From: Coriobacteriia bacterium
GTDB taxonomy: Bacteria; Actinomycetota; Coriobacteriia; Coriobacteriales; UMGS124
Reading direction: 5' to 3'
NCBI GenBank assembly: GCA_018368455.1
Contig: JAGZEG010000008.1
Coordinates: 62,001-126,000, forward strand
DNA length: 64,000 bases
The notes beneath the pieces were generated by a model. It was not told the origin of the DNA. It ran no database searches and saw nothing but the letters and a program-made list of their open reading frames with translations. Numbering within the stretch: the stretch's first letter is position 1; each line of letters begins with the position of its first letter. Shown here in pieces: positions 27,220-35,913 of the stretch. The translations under genes were made by a program, and so were the position numbers.

Positions 27220-27247
27220 ACTATCGCCCGTTTTTGTTTCTGGTCAA
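27220..27247 (-). promoter_or_regulatory. promoter of the liv leader transcript
   Basis: On the minus strand TTGACC (27242-27247), a 16-nt spacer, and GATAGT (27220-27225). It would start RNA about 40 nt before the leader peptide. Confidence 0.5.
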
Positions 27248-27353
27248 GGTCTAATCCAGCCAATTCCGGGATTCCTATGCCGCCTGCAGGCAATCGTTAC
27301 ATTTCGGAAACACTTGCAAGGCGGAAAGACAAGGCAGGCCCTTCCGCCCCTCG

Positions 27354-28547
27354 CTATCTACGGGGATGTATCTTTGCCCGCAGACCCTCCAGACGGTTGA
27401 GGGCCGCGTTGAGCGTCTCGTCGCGCTTGGCAAAGTGCAGGCGGATGTAACGGTGCTCCGGCTCGGCAAAGAAGCTGGATCCCGGCACGGCCCCGACCCC
27501 CACCTTCTGCGCGAGCTCGGTGCAGAACGCCAGGTCGCCGTCGTAGCCGAACTCCGAGATGTCGACCATCACGTAGTAGGCGCCCTCGGGTCGGTTGTGG
27601 GGCAGGCCCAGGCGCTCCAAGCCGTCGCAGAGCAGGTCGCGCTTGCTCGTATACAGAGCCGTGAGCTCGTCATAGTATTCCTGGCCGAACTGCAAGCCCG
27701 GGATGACGGCCTCCTGCAAGGGGGCGGCCGCGCCAACCGTCAGGAAGTCGTGCACCTTCTTGATGCGCTCCGTAATCTCGGGGGCTGCAATCGTATAGCC
27801 CAGGCGCCAGCCCGTGATGGAGTAGGTCTTCGACAGCGAGCTGCAGCTGATGGTGCGCTCGCGCATACCCGGCAGGCTCGCCATGTAGGTATGGACGTGC
27901 GGTGCGTACACGATGTGCTCGTAGACCTCATCGGTGATGACGAAAACGTCGTATCGCGTGGCGAGGTCGGCGATGACCTGCAGCTCGGCGCGGGTGAACA
28001 CCTTGCCGCACGGGTTTGAGGGGTTGCACAGCACGAGGGCCTTGGGATGGTTCTCGGCAAAGGCCCGCTCCAGGAGCTCGGGGTCAAAGTCGTAGCTCGG
28101 GGGCACCAGGGGAACATAGACCGGCTCGGCTCCCGACAAGATGGCATCTGCCCCGTAGTTCTCGTAGAACGGCGAGAACACGATGACCTTGTCCCCGGGG
28201 TTCACCACGCTCATCATTACGGCCATCATGGCCTCGGTCGAGCCGCAGGTCACGACGACCTCCGCGTTGGGGTCGATGGCGCCAGCCTGGCCGGGCTCGA
28301 CGCCGAACATCCAGCGGGACTGCTTGGCCGCGATGGCCTCGCGCAGGTCGCGCGCACCCCAGGTGACCGCGTACTGGTTGAAGTCCTCGCGGGAGACCTC
28401 TGCCAGGCGTTGCGTGATGGCCGCCGGAGGGTCGAAGTCGGGAAAGCCCTGCGACAGGTTGATGGCCCCCGCCTCGTCGGAGATACGGGTCATGCGGCGG
28501 ATGACCGAGTCGGTGAAACTCGCGGTGCGCCTTGACAGGCTTGGCAT
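27354..28547 (-). CDS. class I/II pyridoxal-phosphate aminotransferase
   Basis: 397 residues, cytosolic. Aspartate/kynurenine/methionine-type aminotransferase fold. N-terminal INLSQGFPDFDPP, the NPSNPCGKV motif, Asp206 in ITDEVYEH for the PLP nitrogen, and Lys240 in SSLSKTYSITGWRLGY as the PLP Schiff base. The closest named relatives are the methionine/kynurenine-oxoglutarate aminotransferase group, but the amino-acid donor cannot be told from sequence. ATG 28547 has AAGGGAG upstream. It lies upstream of the liv leader on the same strand, but that promoter makes the units independent. Confidence 0.88.
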   Translation of the reverse strand: MPSLSRRTASFTDSVIRRMTRISDEAGAINLSQGFPDFDPPAAITQRLAEVSREDFNQYAVTWGARDLREAIAAKQSRWMFGVEPGQAGAIDPNAEVVVTCGSTEAMMAVMMSVVNPGDKVIVFSPFYENYGADAILSGAEPVYVPLVPPSYDFDPELLERAFAENHPKALVLCNPSNPCGKVFTRAELQVIADLATRYDVFVITDEVYEHIVYAPHVHTYMASLPGMRERTISCSSLSKTYSITGWRLGYTIAAPEITERIKKVHDFLTVGAAAPLQEAVIPGLQFGQEYYDELTALYTSKRDLLCDGLERLGLPHNRPEGAYYVMVDISEFGYDGDLAFCTELAQKVGVGAVPGSSFFAEPEHRYIRLHFAKRDETLNAALNRLEGLRAKIHPRR

Positions 28548-28680
28548 GGAGGACTCCCTTCGGGGAGAAAGCGTGCGAGTGGGATGCCCCACACCGAACA
28601 CAGGGGCGATGGAGGCGAGCATAGCCCTTGGCTTCGCAGAGAACGCGGGGATGGCCGTGATATCACGCAGACGTAACGAA

Positions 28681-28720
28681 GCGGGGGCGGGCCTGTCTCA
28701 CGCGACCAGCCCGCCCCCGC
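28681..28720 (-). terminator. terminator of the hydratase-family gene
   Basis: GCGGGGGCGGG and CCCGCCCCCGC form a perfect 11-bp stem 90 nt after the stop on the minus strand, with a T-poor tail (TTCGTT). It may work in both directions. Confidence 0.6.
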
Positions 28721-28811
28721 TTGCCACCCACATACAGCTGCGGGTCAGGCCACGCCAGCAGAGCCCGTAGGCCTGCCTGCGACCTTCCCACAGTTTGTGC
28801 CGGGACCTCAG

Positions 28812-29669
28812 TTACTTCGCCGTAACCTCAAGCGTGCCAAACGGGCCGTCCCACTCGACGCGCCACGTCCCGGCCGTGAAGTGCGGCGGGACGAACACGG
28901 TGCCCACGGAAGCGCGCATGCCGGCCGTGAAGTGCTTGCCCTGGCTCGCGAGCTTCTCGACGAGCCATTTCATCGACAGGACGGGGTTGCCCAGGATCTC
29001 AGAAGAGTCGCCTTCCTTGACGAACGCGCCGTCGTGATAGCACTTCGCGTGGTAGCCGGCCATGCCCTCGACCGTGAGCTCGCTGCCGTCGACCTCCTTG
29101 CCGTAGAGGACGTAGCCGCCCACGGCGCAGTCGCTCATGACGAGGTACTTCGACAGCGTGGGGAACCAAGCCGCGAAGCGCGCGTCGGGCACCTCCATGT
29201 CGCCGGCGACCGTGCACTTGGCCAGCAGCTGCTCGGGCGTGTCGTCGGGGCTCAGATCCTCCTTGGCCTTGAAGCAGAACTCCACCTCGACGAGAGGCTC
29301 GTTGAGCTTGGACAGGTCGAGCTCGCACGGAGTAGCGACGAAGCGCTCGGCCACCTGGGCGCCATAGAGCGGGCAGGTGGAATCGAACATCTTCTGGGTC
29401 TCCTCCGAGGTGAGCGAGACCTTGTAGCCGGCGACCGGAGCGCCCTTCTTCGCCATGACGGCGTCCTGGACGGCGTAGGCGGTGTCGTCATCGGAGACGA
29501 CGTCCTCCCAGTCGGCCATCGTCAGCGGGGCGTTCGTGCCGGCGCAGTTGGCGGCGTATGCCTGGTAGAGCGCGTCGACGAGTTCCTGCTGGCGAGCGGT
29601 GAGCTCAGGAGCCTTCTTGGCGGCGTCGGAGGTGCCGGCGTCCTTCGTGCAACCGCATCCACATGCCAT
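28812..29669 (-). CDS. 2-keto-4-pentenoate hydratase/FAH-superfamily protein
   Basis: 285 residues. It fits the hydratase branch of the fumarylacetoacetate-hydrolase superfamily, which acts on 2-oxo acids with a divalent metal. Seen: VAGYKVSLTSEETQKMF (MhpD-like GYKIGLTS...M), the metal-ligand segment EVEFCFKAKEDL, and TAGTWRVEWDGPFGTLEVTA at the end. The N-terminus MACGCGCTK has three Cys and is unusual; it could bind metal. ATG 29669 has AAGGGAAGG upstream. The gene lies behind an Ile-rich leader peptide and a terminator, so it is probably controlled by isoleucine supply. The true substrate is unknown. Confidence 0.78.
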   Translation of the reverse strand: MACGCGCTKDAGTSDAAKKAPELTARQQELVDALYQAYAANCAGTNAPLTMADWEDVVSDDDTAYAVQDAVMAKKGAPVAGYKVSLTSEETQKMFDSTCPLYGAQVAERFVATPCELDLSKLNEPLVEVEFCFKAKEDLSPDDTPEQLLAKCTVAGDMEVPDARFAAWFPTLSKYLVMSDCAVGGYVLYGKEVDGSELTVEGMAGYHAKCYHDGAFVKEGDSSEILGNPVLSMKWLVEKLASQGKHFTAGMRASVGTVFVPPHFTAGTWRVEWDGPFGTLEVTAK

Positions 29670-29850
29670 GATCGATCGACCTTCCCTTCTGCTGTCGCGC
29701 GCCACCCCCTGCGACGGGAAACGAGCGCGCGTCCGATAAGCTAGGCACGTCACGCCGGCCGGGCGAGCCACAAGGCATCCGGGCGCCACAGGCGCGGCCG
29801 TCTGACGCAAAAGGCGTAGGCGCCGCAGGTGGCACGAGGAAACGCGCATA

Positions 29851-29897
29851 CAAAAAGAACCAGGGGCCGCGGATGTGTGCTTCCGACAGCCCCTGAT
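29851..29897 (-). terminator. attenuator terminator before the hydratase-family gene
   Basis: On the minus strand CAGGGGC and GGCCCCTG enclose a ~20-nt loop, followed by GTTCTTTTTG. It lies between the leader peptide and the start codon. A second stem, CAGCTGaCCCGT with ACGGGcAGCTG (29904-29931), precedes it. The CAGC of that stem could instead pair with the GCTG of the terminator, a candidate antiterminator. Confidence 0.75.
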
Positions 29898-29951
29898 CCT
29901 CGTCAGCTGCCCGTATGGAACGGGTCAGCTGAATGTATGCGCTGGCCCGCC

Positions 29952-30005
29952 CTAGATAATGGCGCTGGTAATTCGAATCTGAATCTGGGCAAACGAGCAG
30001 CTCAT
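29952..30005 (-). CDS. Ile-rich leader peptide (17 residues)
   Basis: ATG at 30005 to TAG at 29952 encodes MSCSFAQIQIRITSAII, with five Ile in the last ten residues. A good AAAGG lies 7-8 nt before the ATG. Downstream come an imperfect hairpin, a terminator, then the hydratase-family gene, as expected for ribosome-mediated attenuation by isoleucine. It differs in sequence from the liv leader at 27124, so the two did not arise by recent duplication. Confidence 0.7.
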   Translation of the reverse strand: MSCSFAQIQIRITSAII

Positions 30006-30074
30006 CGCGGTACCTTTCGAAAATGGGAATCACTCGGTCGCCGACGGGGCGATCCCCCGCCGTGGCGATTGGCG

Positions 30075-30105
30075 AGTATGATGACCTTTACTCGGCATTC
30101 GTCAA
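30075..30105 (-). promoter_or_regulatory. possible promoter of the Ile-leader transcript
   Basis: On the minus strand TTGACG (30100-30105) and CATACT (30075-30080), 19 nt apart, a little wider than ideal. Confidence 0.4.
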
Positions 30106-30181
30106 GTCTTGAAGCGTGCACCGGTACAGACCCTCACAGAATCCGTAAGGAGGCGTCTCCGCCGAGCACGACGCCTCCTCC

Positions 30182-30301
30182 GAGTGCGGGCTGACAGCCT
30201 TTTCGTTCCGGCAAAGCATCAACCTACTTCCGAATTGCCTGCGGAACAGGCGGAAAGCGAGCCCCAATGACATCCGGGGCAAGCTGTCAGAACCCGGAGC
30301 T
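30182..30301. repeat. intergenic palindrome, type III, copy 1
   Basis: GAGTGCGGGCTGACAGCC (30182-) is mirrored imperfectly by CTGTCAGAACCCGGAGC (30284-30300). The left arm matches the copy at 61829 (AGTGCGGGCTGA...TTTTCG). The midpoint holds TTGCCTGCGGAAC (30235-30246). A separate 9-bp hairpin GGAGGCGTC/GACGCCTCC (about 30149-30178) abuts it. Confidence 0.6.
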
Positions 30302-30350
30302 TCGGGGTACCCCGCGCAGGCATCTAATAATGCTCGCGCCCCACCTGTTT

Positions 30351-30502
30351 GGCCAAAACTACCGCGCTTTGCGAGTCCCCAGGAACAGTGGGACATGCCA
30401 GCAAAAGGAAAACCGCAGGTGAGCTCGGAGAGCCGGACGAGCAGAGGGGCTTTCGCGACTCAGAATCATCCCATCGCCTCGCAAAGTAGGGGTGTTTTGA
30501 CC
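30351..30502. repeat. intergenic palindrome, type IV
   Basis: GGCCAAAACTACC...CTTTGCGAG (30351-30375) and CTCGCAAAG...GTTTTGACC (30478-30502) match at 19 of 25 positions as an inverted pair. Near the centre is GGAAAACCGCAGGT (30407-30420), the reverse complement of ACCTGCGGTTTTCC, almost identical to the core of the copy at 35372. The remaining bases up to the guanine deaminase start (30704) hold only a possible -10 TACAAT at 30655. Confidence 0.6.
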
Positions 30503-30703
30503 AGCAGGACGGGTTTTCTTCCTTCTCTGGACTGGCAGAACGGCAGAAAGGGCGGTCGCGTGCCCACTTGGCATCGACCAAGCTACGCAGGTGCCCGCCA
30601 GCCCGCATTCGGTGCACGACAGCAACGTCAGGCAGGCCGGAAGCCAGCCCGCGGTACAATCGCGGCAAGCGATGGTCAACCAGAAGAGAGAGGATGCGCG
30701 AGC

Positions 30704-32122
30704 ATGGCGAACGAGACGAGCACGGCAGCGCAAACGAACGACGCGGGCGCAACGACCTCGAGGGCGCGTACGTTTCGCGGGTCGTTCTTCCACACGCCGC
30801 GCTACGGGGAGTTCGAGCTGCTCGAGGACGTGCTCATCGAGGTGGACGCCCGCGGCGTCATCGCCTCCGTCACGCATCCCGAAGCGCCCGACTACGGCAA
30901 ACGCCTCGCGGCGTCCCGCAACACCGGCACGCTCGTCGAGCTGCCGCAGGGCTACTACGGCCTGCCCGGCTTCGTCGACCTGCACGTGCACGCCCCGCAG
31001 TGGCCCCAGGCCGGCATCGCCCTGGACGAGCCTCTCGACGTGTGGCTGCAGACGCGCACGTTCCCGCTCGAGGCCCGCTTTGCCGATCTCGACTTCGCCC
31101 GCCGCGTCTACACCGACCTCGTGTCCCACCTGCTGAGCCTGGGCACGACGACGTGCACCTACTTCTCGAGCAACCACCTGGCCTCGTCCATCGAGCTCGC
31201 CCGCATCTGCGCCGAGCAGGGCCAGCGCGCCATCGTCGGCAAGGTCGTCATGGACGACCCCGCCGCCAACCCCGACTTCTACCGCGACGCTTCCACCGCC
31301 CAGGCGCTCGCCGACACCGAGACGTTCATCTCCGAGATCGCCTTGCTGGCACCCGACGCGCCGCAGGGCGTCTACCCGGCCGTGACGCCGCGTTTCATCC
31401 CGAGCTGCACCGACGAGGGCCTCGCCGGCCTCGGCCGCATCGCCGAGCGCCACGACGCCTACGTGCAGTCGCACTGCAACGAGGGCCAGTGGGAGCACGA
31501 CTTCGTCATGGCGCGCTTCGGCAAGTCCGACGCCGAGGCCCTCTACGACTTCGGCCTTCTGCGCGAGAAGGCCGTCATGGCGCACTGCACGTTCCTCACC
31601 GAGGCCGACGGCGAGCTGTTCGCCAAGACCGGTGCCGCCGTCGCCCACTGCCCCATCTCGAACTCCTACTTCGCCAACAGCACGGCCCCCATCCGCCGCC
31701 TGCGCGCCCAGGGCGTCTACGTAGGCTTGGGCACCGACATCTCGGGCGGCTTCTCGCCGAGCCTCTACGACAACATCCGTCACGCCGTCATGGTCTCGCG
31801 CATGCTCGAGGACGGCGTGGACGCCTCGGTTCCCCAGGAGCAGCGCGGCCTCGGCCAGCCCGCCCGCATCAGCTCCGTCGAGGCGCTGTGGCTCGCAACG
31901 GCCGGCGGTGGCCAGGCGCTCCACCTGCCGGTGGGCACGTTCGAGGTCGGACAGGCCTTCGACGCGCAAGTCATCGACACGCAGCTGCCCGGCGCCGACC
32001 TCACCGGCTTCGACGTCTTTTCCGCTCCGCGCGACGTGCTCGATCGCATCCTCTACCTGGCAACGCCGGAGAATATCCGCCAGGTGTGGGCACAGGGTCG
32101 TCTCGTCAGCAAGCGAGCATAG
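30704..32122 (+). CDS. guaD: guanine deaminase
   Basis: 472 residues, cytosolic zinc/iron amidohydrolase converting guanine to xanthine. The DLHVHAPQ metal site (92-99) with FVDLH, Gln99-Trp100 as in guanine deaminases, then QSHCNEGQWEHDF, MAHCTFL and GTDISGG carrying the other metal ligands and the Asp. Length and motifs fit GuaD rather than cytosine deaminase. The ATG at 30704 has AGAGAGAGG upstream. The next gene, 249 nt downstream on the same strand, is a purine permease, so together they scavenge guanine. Confidence 0.93.
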   Translation: MANETSTAAQTNDAGATTSRARTFRGSFFHTPRYGEFELLEDVLIEVDARGVIASVTHPEAPDYGKRLAASRNTGTLVELPQGYYGLPGFVDLHVHAPQWPQAGIALDEPLDVWLQTRTFPLEARFADLDFARRVYTDLVSHLLSLGTTTCTYFSSNHLASSIELARICAEQGQRAIVGKVVMDDPAANPDFYRDASTAQALADTETFISEIALLAPDAPQGVYPAVTPRFIPSCTDEGLAGLGRIAERHDAYVQSHCNEGQWEHDFVMARFGKSDAEALYDFGLLREKAVMAHCTFLTEADGELFAKTGAAVAHCPISNSYFANSTAPIRRLRAQGVYVGLGTDISGGFSPSLYDNIRHAVMVSRMLEDGVDASVPQEQRGLGQPARISSVEALWLATAGGGQALHLPVGTFEVGQAFDAQVIDTQLPGADLTGFDVFSAPRDVLDRILYLATPENIRQVWAQGRLVSKRA

Positions 32123-32150
32123 AAAGGGCCCGCGGACCGATGCGGACAAA

Positions 32151-32185
32151 GGGCGCGCCACGGCATACGAGGCCGTGGCGCGCCC
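32151..32185 (+). terminator. terminator after guanine deaminase
   Basis: GGG CGCGCCACGG pairs with CCGTGGCGCGCCC (13-bp stem, 9-nt loop), then TTGTG. A TATAGAAT near 32246 is a likely -10 for the following permease. Confidence 0.75.
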
Positions 32186-32370
32186 TTGTGCGTTTAGTCC
32201 CACAAAGAGGGGTTTCGACGTGCGTAAGCGGGCTGGCGCGCGTATAGAATGAGCTCGTAAAAATGCGCTCGAAGGGCACGGGTTCCCCAGCTGTCAGGCA
32301 AATGGGCCCCGTGACGCCGCGGAGCGCGAGGCGGCACGCGCAGGCGTGCACGAGAGAAGGAGGAAACACC

Positions 32371-33846
32371 GTGAGCGAATCGGACGTCACGAAAGACGTC
32401 GCTACCCCCGGGAAGGAGGCAGCCTCCACGCAGGCGCCCGCGGCCCAGCCAAGCCCAAGCACGCAGGCCACCGCAGTCGCTGACCCCGACGCGCCCCACC
32501 CCTCGACGGGCCTCACGGTCGGAGTCGACCAGAAGGTGCCCGTCGGTCAGGCCTTCCTGCTCGGCCTGCAGCACGTCCTCGCCATGGACGTCTACGTGCC
32601 GCCGTTCATCATCGCCACGTCGCTGGCGCTGACCGGCGATGTCTCGACGGGCCTCATCCAGTCGACGTTCCTCGGTGCCGGCATCGCCTCGCTCATCCAG
32701 GTGCTGTTCTTCCTGCGTCTGCCCGTGTGCCAGGGTCCCTCGTTCGTACCCGTCGGCGCCATCATCGGCCTGTACGCCGGCACGCAGGGTTTCGAAGCCG
32801 TGTTCGGCGCCTGCCTCGTCGGCGCGGCGTGCGTCATATTACTCGGACTATCGGGCCTGTATAAGCGGGCCGTACACCGCTTCGTGCCGCCCATCGTCAG
32901 CGGCACCGTCATCATGATCGTCGGTCTCACGCTGCTGCCCTCGGCGTTCTCGAGCAACATCTTCATCGAGGGCGCAGCCGGCAACGGCATGACCATGGGC
33001 CAGAACGTCATCCTGGCCTGCGTCTCCGCCAGCGTCATGATCCTGTTCTCCATGCTGGGCGTCTACAAGCCCAAGGTGGGTCGCCCGCTGCGCATCTGCT
33101 CCGTCATCATCGCGCTTGCCGCCGGCTGCGTCGTCGCCTGGATGATGGGCGGGCTCGATCTGAGCTCCGTCGCCGCCGCGCCGCTGTTCAGCCTGCCGCA
33201 CATCGCGTTCGTCAACTACGGCCTCGCGTTTGACCCCTCGGCCATCCTCACGATGCTCGTCATCTTCCTCGTGCTGCTCGCCGAGACGACCGGCACGTGG
33301 TACGCCGTGAGCTCCGTCATCGGCAAGCCGCTGAGCGACGAGCAGATCAACCGCGGCGTCATCGGCGAGGGCATCGGCTGCTTCGTGGGCGCCCTCATGG
33401 GCACGACGCCCGTGACCGGCTACTCCACGAACGCCGGCATCATCTCCATCACCGGCGTCGCCAGCCGTCGCGTGTTCGTGTGCGCCGCGCTGTGGTTCAT
33501 CGCCCTGTCGTTCATCGGCAAGCTGTCTGCGCTCATCATGGCCATCCCGGCGGCCGTCATCGGCGGCGTGTTTGCCGTCGTGTGCGCCATCATCATGCTC
33601 AACGGCTTCCGCCAGATGAAGTCCGAGCCGCTGAGCGAGCGTCAGCTCTACATCATCGGCGTGCCGATCGCCGTGGCCGTCGGCCTGCTGTTCATTCCCG
33701 ACACCCTCGTTGCCGGTGCCCCGGAGCTGCTGCAGTACCTGCTGAACTCGCCCATCGCCGTGAGCGCCCTCGTGGCCATCGTGCTGAACAAGGCGCTGCC
33801 CGAGCGCACGGCCGTTGAGGCGCGTATCGAGGCTGCGTCGAAGTAG
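32371..33846 (+). CDS. NCS2-family purine/uracil permease
   Basis: 491 residues, a 12-14-helix nucleobase-cation symporter of the NCS2 (UraA/XanQ) family. After a ~50-residue hydrophilic N-terminus come GQAFLLGLQHVLAMDVYVPPFI (NCS2 motif QhxxAM), CQGPSFVPVGAIIG, LAETTGTWYAVS and GTTPVTGYSTNAGIISITGVASR. The start is GTG at 32371, directly after AAGGAGGAAACACC. Next to guanine deaminase, so guanine, xanthine or hypoxanthine is the likely cargo. Confidence 0.92.
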   Translation: MSESDVTKDVATPGKEAASTQAPAAQPSPSTQATAVADPDAPHPSTGLTVGVDQKVPVGQAFLLGLQHVLAMDVYVPPFIIATSLALTGDVSTGLIQSTFLGAGIASLIQVLFFLRLPVCQGPSFVPVGAIIGLYAGTQGFEAVFGACLVGAACVILLGLSGLYKRAVHRFVPPIVSGTVIMIVGLTLLPSAFSSNIFIEGAAGNGMTMGQNVILACVSASVMILFSMLGVYKPKVGRPLRICSVIIALAAGCVVAWMMGGLDLSSVAAAPLFSLPHIAFVNYGLAFDPSAILTMLVIFLVLLAETTGTWYAVSSVIGKPLSDEQINRGVIGEGIGCFVGALMGTTPVTGYSTNAGIISITGVASRRVFVCAALWFIALSFIGKLSALIMAIPAAVIGGVFAVVCAIIMLNGFRQMKSEPLSERQLYIIGVPIAVAVGLLFIPDTLVAGAPELLQYLLNSPIAVSALVAIVLNKALPERTAVEARIEAASK

Positions 33847-33877
33847 ACGTCAGCCCCCATCAACGCCCGACACGAGC

Positions 33878-33926
33878 GCCCCGCATCTCCCGCCTGTACG
33901 CAATGGCGAGATGCGGGGCACTTTTT
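33878..33926 (+). terminator. terminator of the NCS2 permease gene
   Basis: GCCCCGCATCTC pairs perfectly with GAGATGCGGGGC, followed by ACTTTTTG. It also lies downstream of the convergent MetE-like gene. Confidence 0.85.
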
Positions 33927-33963
33927 GTGCAGGGAGGCCGCCTAGGAAGAGGAGAGGGCACTC

Positions 33964-35091
33964 CTACGCGCCCCAAACCTCCTCGGCAATCTCGCGCACG
34001 AGCACCACCTTGGCCCACTGCTGCTCTTCGGTCAGCTTGTTGCCGATCTCGCAGCTCGCAAAGCCGCACTGCGGAGAGAGGCACAGGTCCTCGAGCGGCA
34101 CGTACTGCGCGGCCTCGCGGATACGGGCGATGACGGCAGCCTTGTCTTCGAGCTCGGGGCGCTTCGTCGTGACGAGGCCCAGCACGACCTTCGTCCCGCG
34201 CGGCACGAAGAGCAGCGGCTTGAACCCGCCAGAGCGCTCGTCATCGTACTCGAGGTAGAACGCGTCGACGTGCTCGTCGGTGAACAGCGGGCGCGCCACA
34301 GCGTCGTAGGCACCGCTCGAAAAGTACGTCGAGTGGTAGTTGCCGCGACAGGCATGCGTCGTGATGGTGAGGTCGTCGCCCGGCCGCGCGTCAATGACGG
34401 CGTTGTTGATGTCGACGAGCAGCTTCTTGTACGCGGCGAGCTCCACGCCGTCGAGGCCCGTCAGCTGGCGCGCCACCTCGGGGTTGACGAAGCCGCCCCA
34501 CGTGCAGTCGTCGAGCTGCAGGTTGCGCCCACCCGCAGCGTAGAAGTCACGCACGAACTGCACGTAGGCGGCAACGACATCGGAGGCAAACGCCTCGACG
34601 CTCTCGTAGTGACGCAGCGTGTTCTCCAGCTCCGTCTTGCCGGTGAAGATAGCGTAGAACTGGCCGGGCGCGGGAATCGTGAGCTTGGCAACCGTGTGCT
34701 CGTCCTCCTGCGCCTGCACGAACTTGAAGTGCTCGATAAACGGGTGGTCGTGCACGCCAAGCTTGCCGCAGATGTGCACGTCGGGAATGGCCGCGGCCTC
34801 GCCCTGGAACGTCGTGTTGCCCGTCTTGGACGCCACGCGCTCCACGCCGTCGAACGCCCACATGAAGTCGAGGTGCCAGGTCAGGCGGCGAAACTCCCCG
34901 TCAGTGATGACGTGTAGGCCCGCGGCCTTCTGCTTGGCGATGAGATCGAGGATCGCCTTGTTCTCCGTCTGCTTGAGCTGCTCTGCCGGTAGCTCGCCGC
35001 GCTCGAACGCGGCGCGGGCCGCACGCAGGTAGTCGGGGCGCAGGAAGCTGCCGACGACGTCGTAGCGCTGCGGGGCGTGAATCGTGCTCAT
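33964..35091 (-). CDS. MetE-like cobalamin-independent methyltransferase (YxjG/YxjH type)
   Basis: 375 residues, about the C-terminal catalytic half of MetE. It shows VGSFLRPDYLRAARAAFE, DGEFRRLTWHLDFMW, LQLDDCTWGGF and the metal-binding THACRGN (His-x-Cys) with a later LSPQCGFASC. Such short MetE relatives transfer methyl groups to homocysteine or related thiols from a donor that is often not folate. ATG 35091 has AGGAGGAG 8 nt upstream. Just before it are a double hairpin (about 35107-35141) and, further up, a palindrome ATAGGTaaaACCTAT. Stand-alone gene. Confidence 0.85.
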   Translation of the reverse strand: MSTIHAPQRYDVVGSFLRPDYLRAARAAFERGELPAEQLKQTENKAILDLIAKQKAAGLHVITDGEFRRLTWHLDFMWAFDGVERVASKTGNTTFQGEAAAIPDVHICGKLGVHDHPFIEHFKFVQAQEDEHTVAKLTIPAPGQFYAIFTGKTELENTLRHYESVEAFASDVVAAYVQFVRDFYAAGGRNLQLDDCTWGGFVNPEVARQLTGLDGVELAAYKKLLVDINNAVIDARPGDDLTITTHACRGNYHSTYFSSGAYDAVARPLFTDEHVDAFYLEYDDERSGGFKPLLFVPRGTKVVLGLVTTKRPELEDKAAVIARIREAAQYVPLEDLCLSPQCGFASCEIGNKLTEEQQWAKVVLVREIAEEVWGA

Positions 35092-35221
35092 AGCGGGTCT
35101 CCTCCCTGAGCAGGCGTATTGCCGGGTTCGGCAGACCGCCTGCGGTGTGGTCTCGTTGATTGCGAGCAAACAATAGCGAAGCAAAAGGGAATTGGGAAAT
35201 ACGAAGTAGCTTGGCATATAA

Positions 35222-35236
35222 ATAGGTAAAACCTAT
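35222..35236 (-). promoter_or_regulatory. operator-like palindrome upstream of the MetE-like gene
   Basis: ATAGGT-AAA-ACCTAT is a perfect inverted repeat in an AT-rich patch about 130 nt before the start codon, where a promoter would lie. The regulator is unknown. Confidence 0.4.
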
Positions 35237-35371
35237 ATCTAGAGGAGGAGCGGGCTCGAGGTTCCGCACGGCTGGCACCAGCTCGCAAATCGGCGCAAAC
35301 GCCATGGGCATGTGGGGTCCACCCGAGACCCCACCTCGCGGGGCGCTCAGAGAGTCGGAAGCGCATCCAAC

Positions 35372-35622
35372 GGGGCGCGATTTGCGGTTGTGCAGGATTT
35401 TGCAAAATGGCGCCTCCAAAATGGGCGCGAATTTCGGTTATGCAAGGTTTGCAGCGGTATCCGAGCACCCACACCACGGACAGCATGCTCCCCACAGCCC
35501 ATCTACCTGCGGTTTCCCTGGGAGGCAGCATGTTTTGCGATCCCAACAGTCGCCGCAAACCTCGCATAGCCGTCAATCGCGCCCATCTCCAGACTTCGAT
35601 TTTGCAAGACCTTGCATAACCG
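35372..35622. repeat. intergenic palindrome, type I, copy 2
   Basis: Left: GGGGCGCGATTTGCGG, TTGTGCAGGATTTTGCAAA, ATGGGCGCGAATTTCGG, TTATGCAAGGTTTGC. Right, inverted: GCAAACCTCGCATA, CGTCAATCGCGCCCAT, TTTGCAAGACCTTGCATAA. The loop centre has CATCTACCTGCGGTTTCCC (35500-35518). It lies between divergent genes. The flanking 35623-35913 stretch holds no gene; TATACT at 35865-35870 is a likely promoter for the next gene. Confidence 0.78.
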
Positions 35623-35913
35623 AAAGAAACGCCCTAGCAGGCAGGCCTCCTAGCCGACCACAGGAACCCGGCGAGCTCCGAGGGCTCGCACGGCGCGGGA
35701 CACGCCCCCGCAAGCGAGGGCCAAGCGCCGCCGCGCGCCGCGCAGGCCCCATGCCACCGCCCCAGCACACGCAATGTGGCGTCTTACCGCCAGTCATCCG
35801 GCCAGGCATCGCGGGGGGCTTAACACACACCCCGCATGTCACAGCTCCGTCACCCCTCGCCGGGTATACTCAGGAGCATCGTCTCCCCCAGTCCCGAAGC
35901 GAGGATATCTTTC

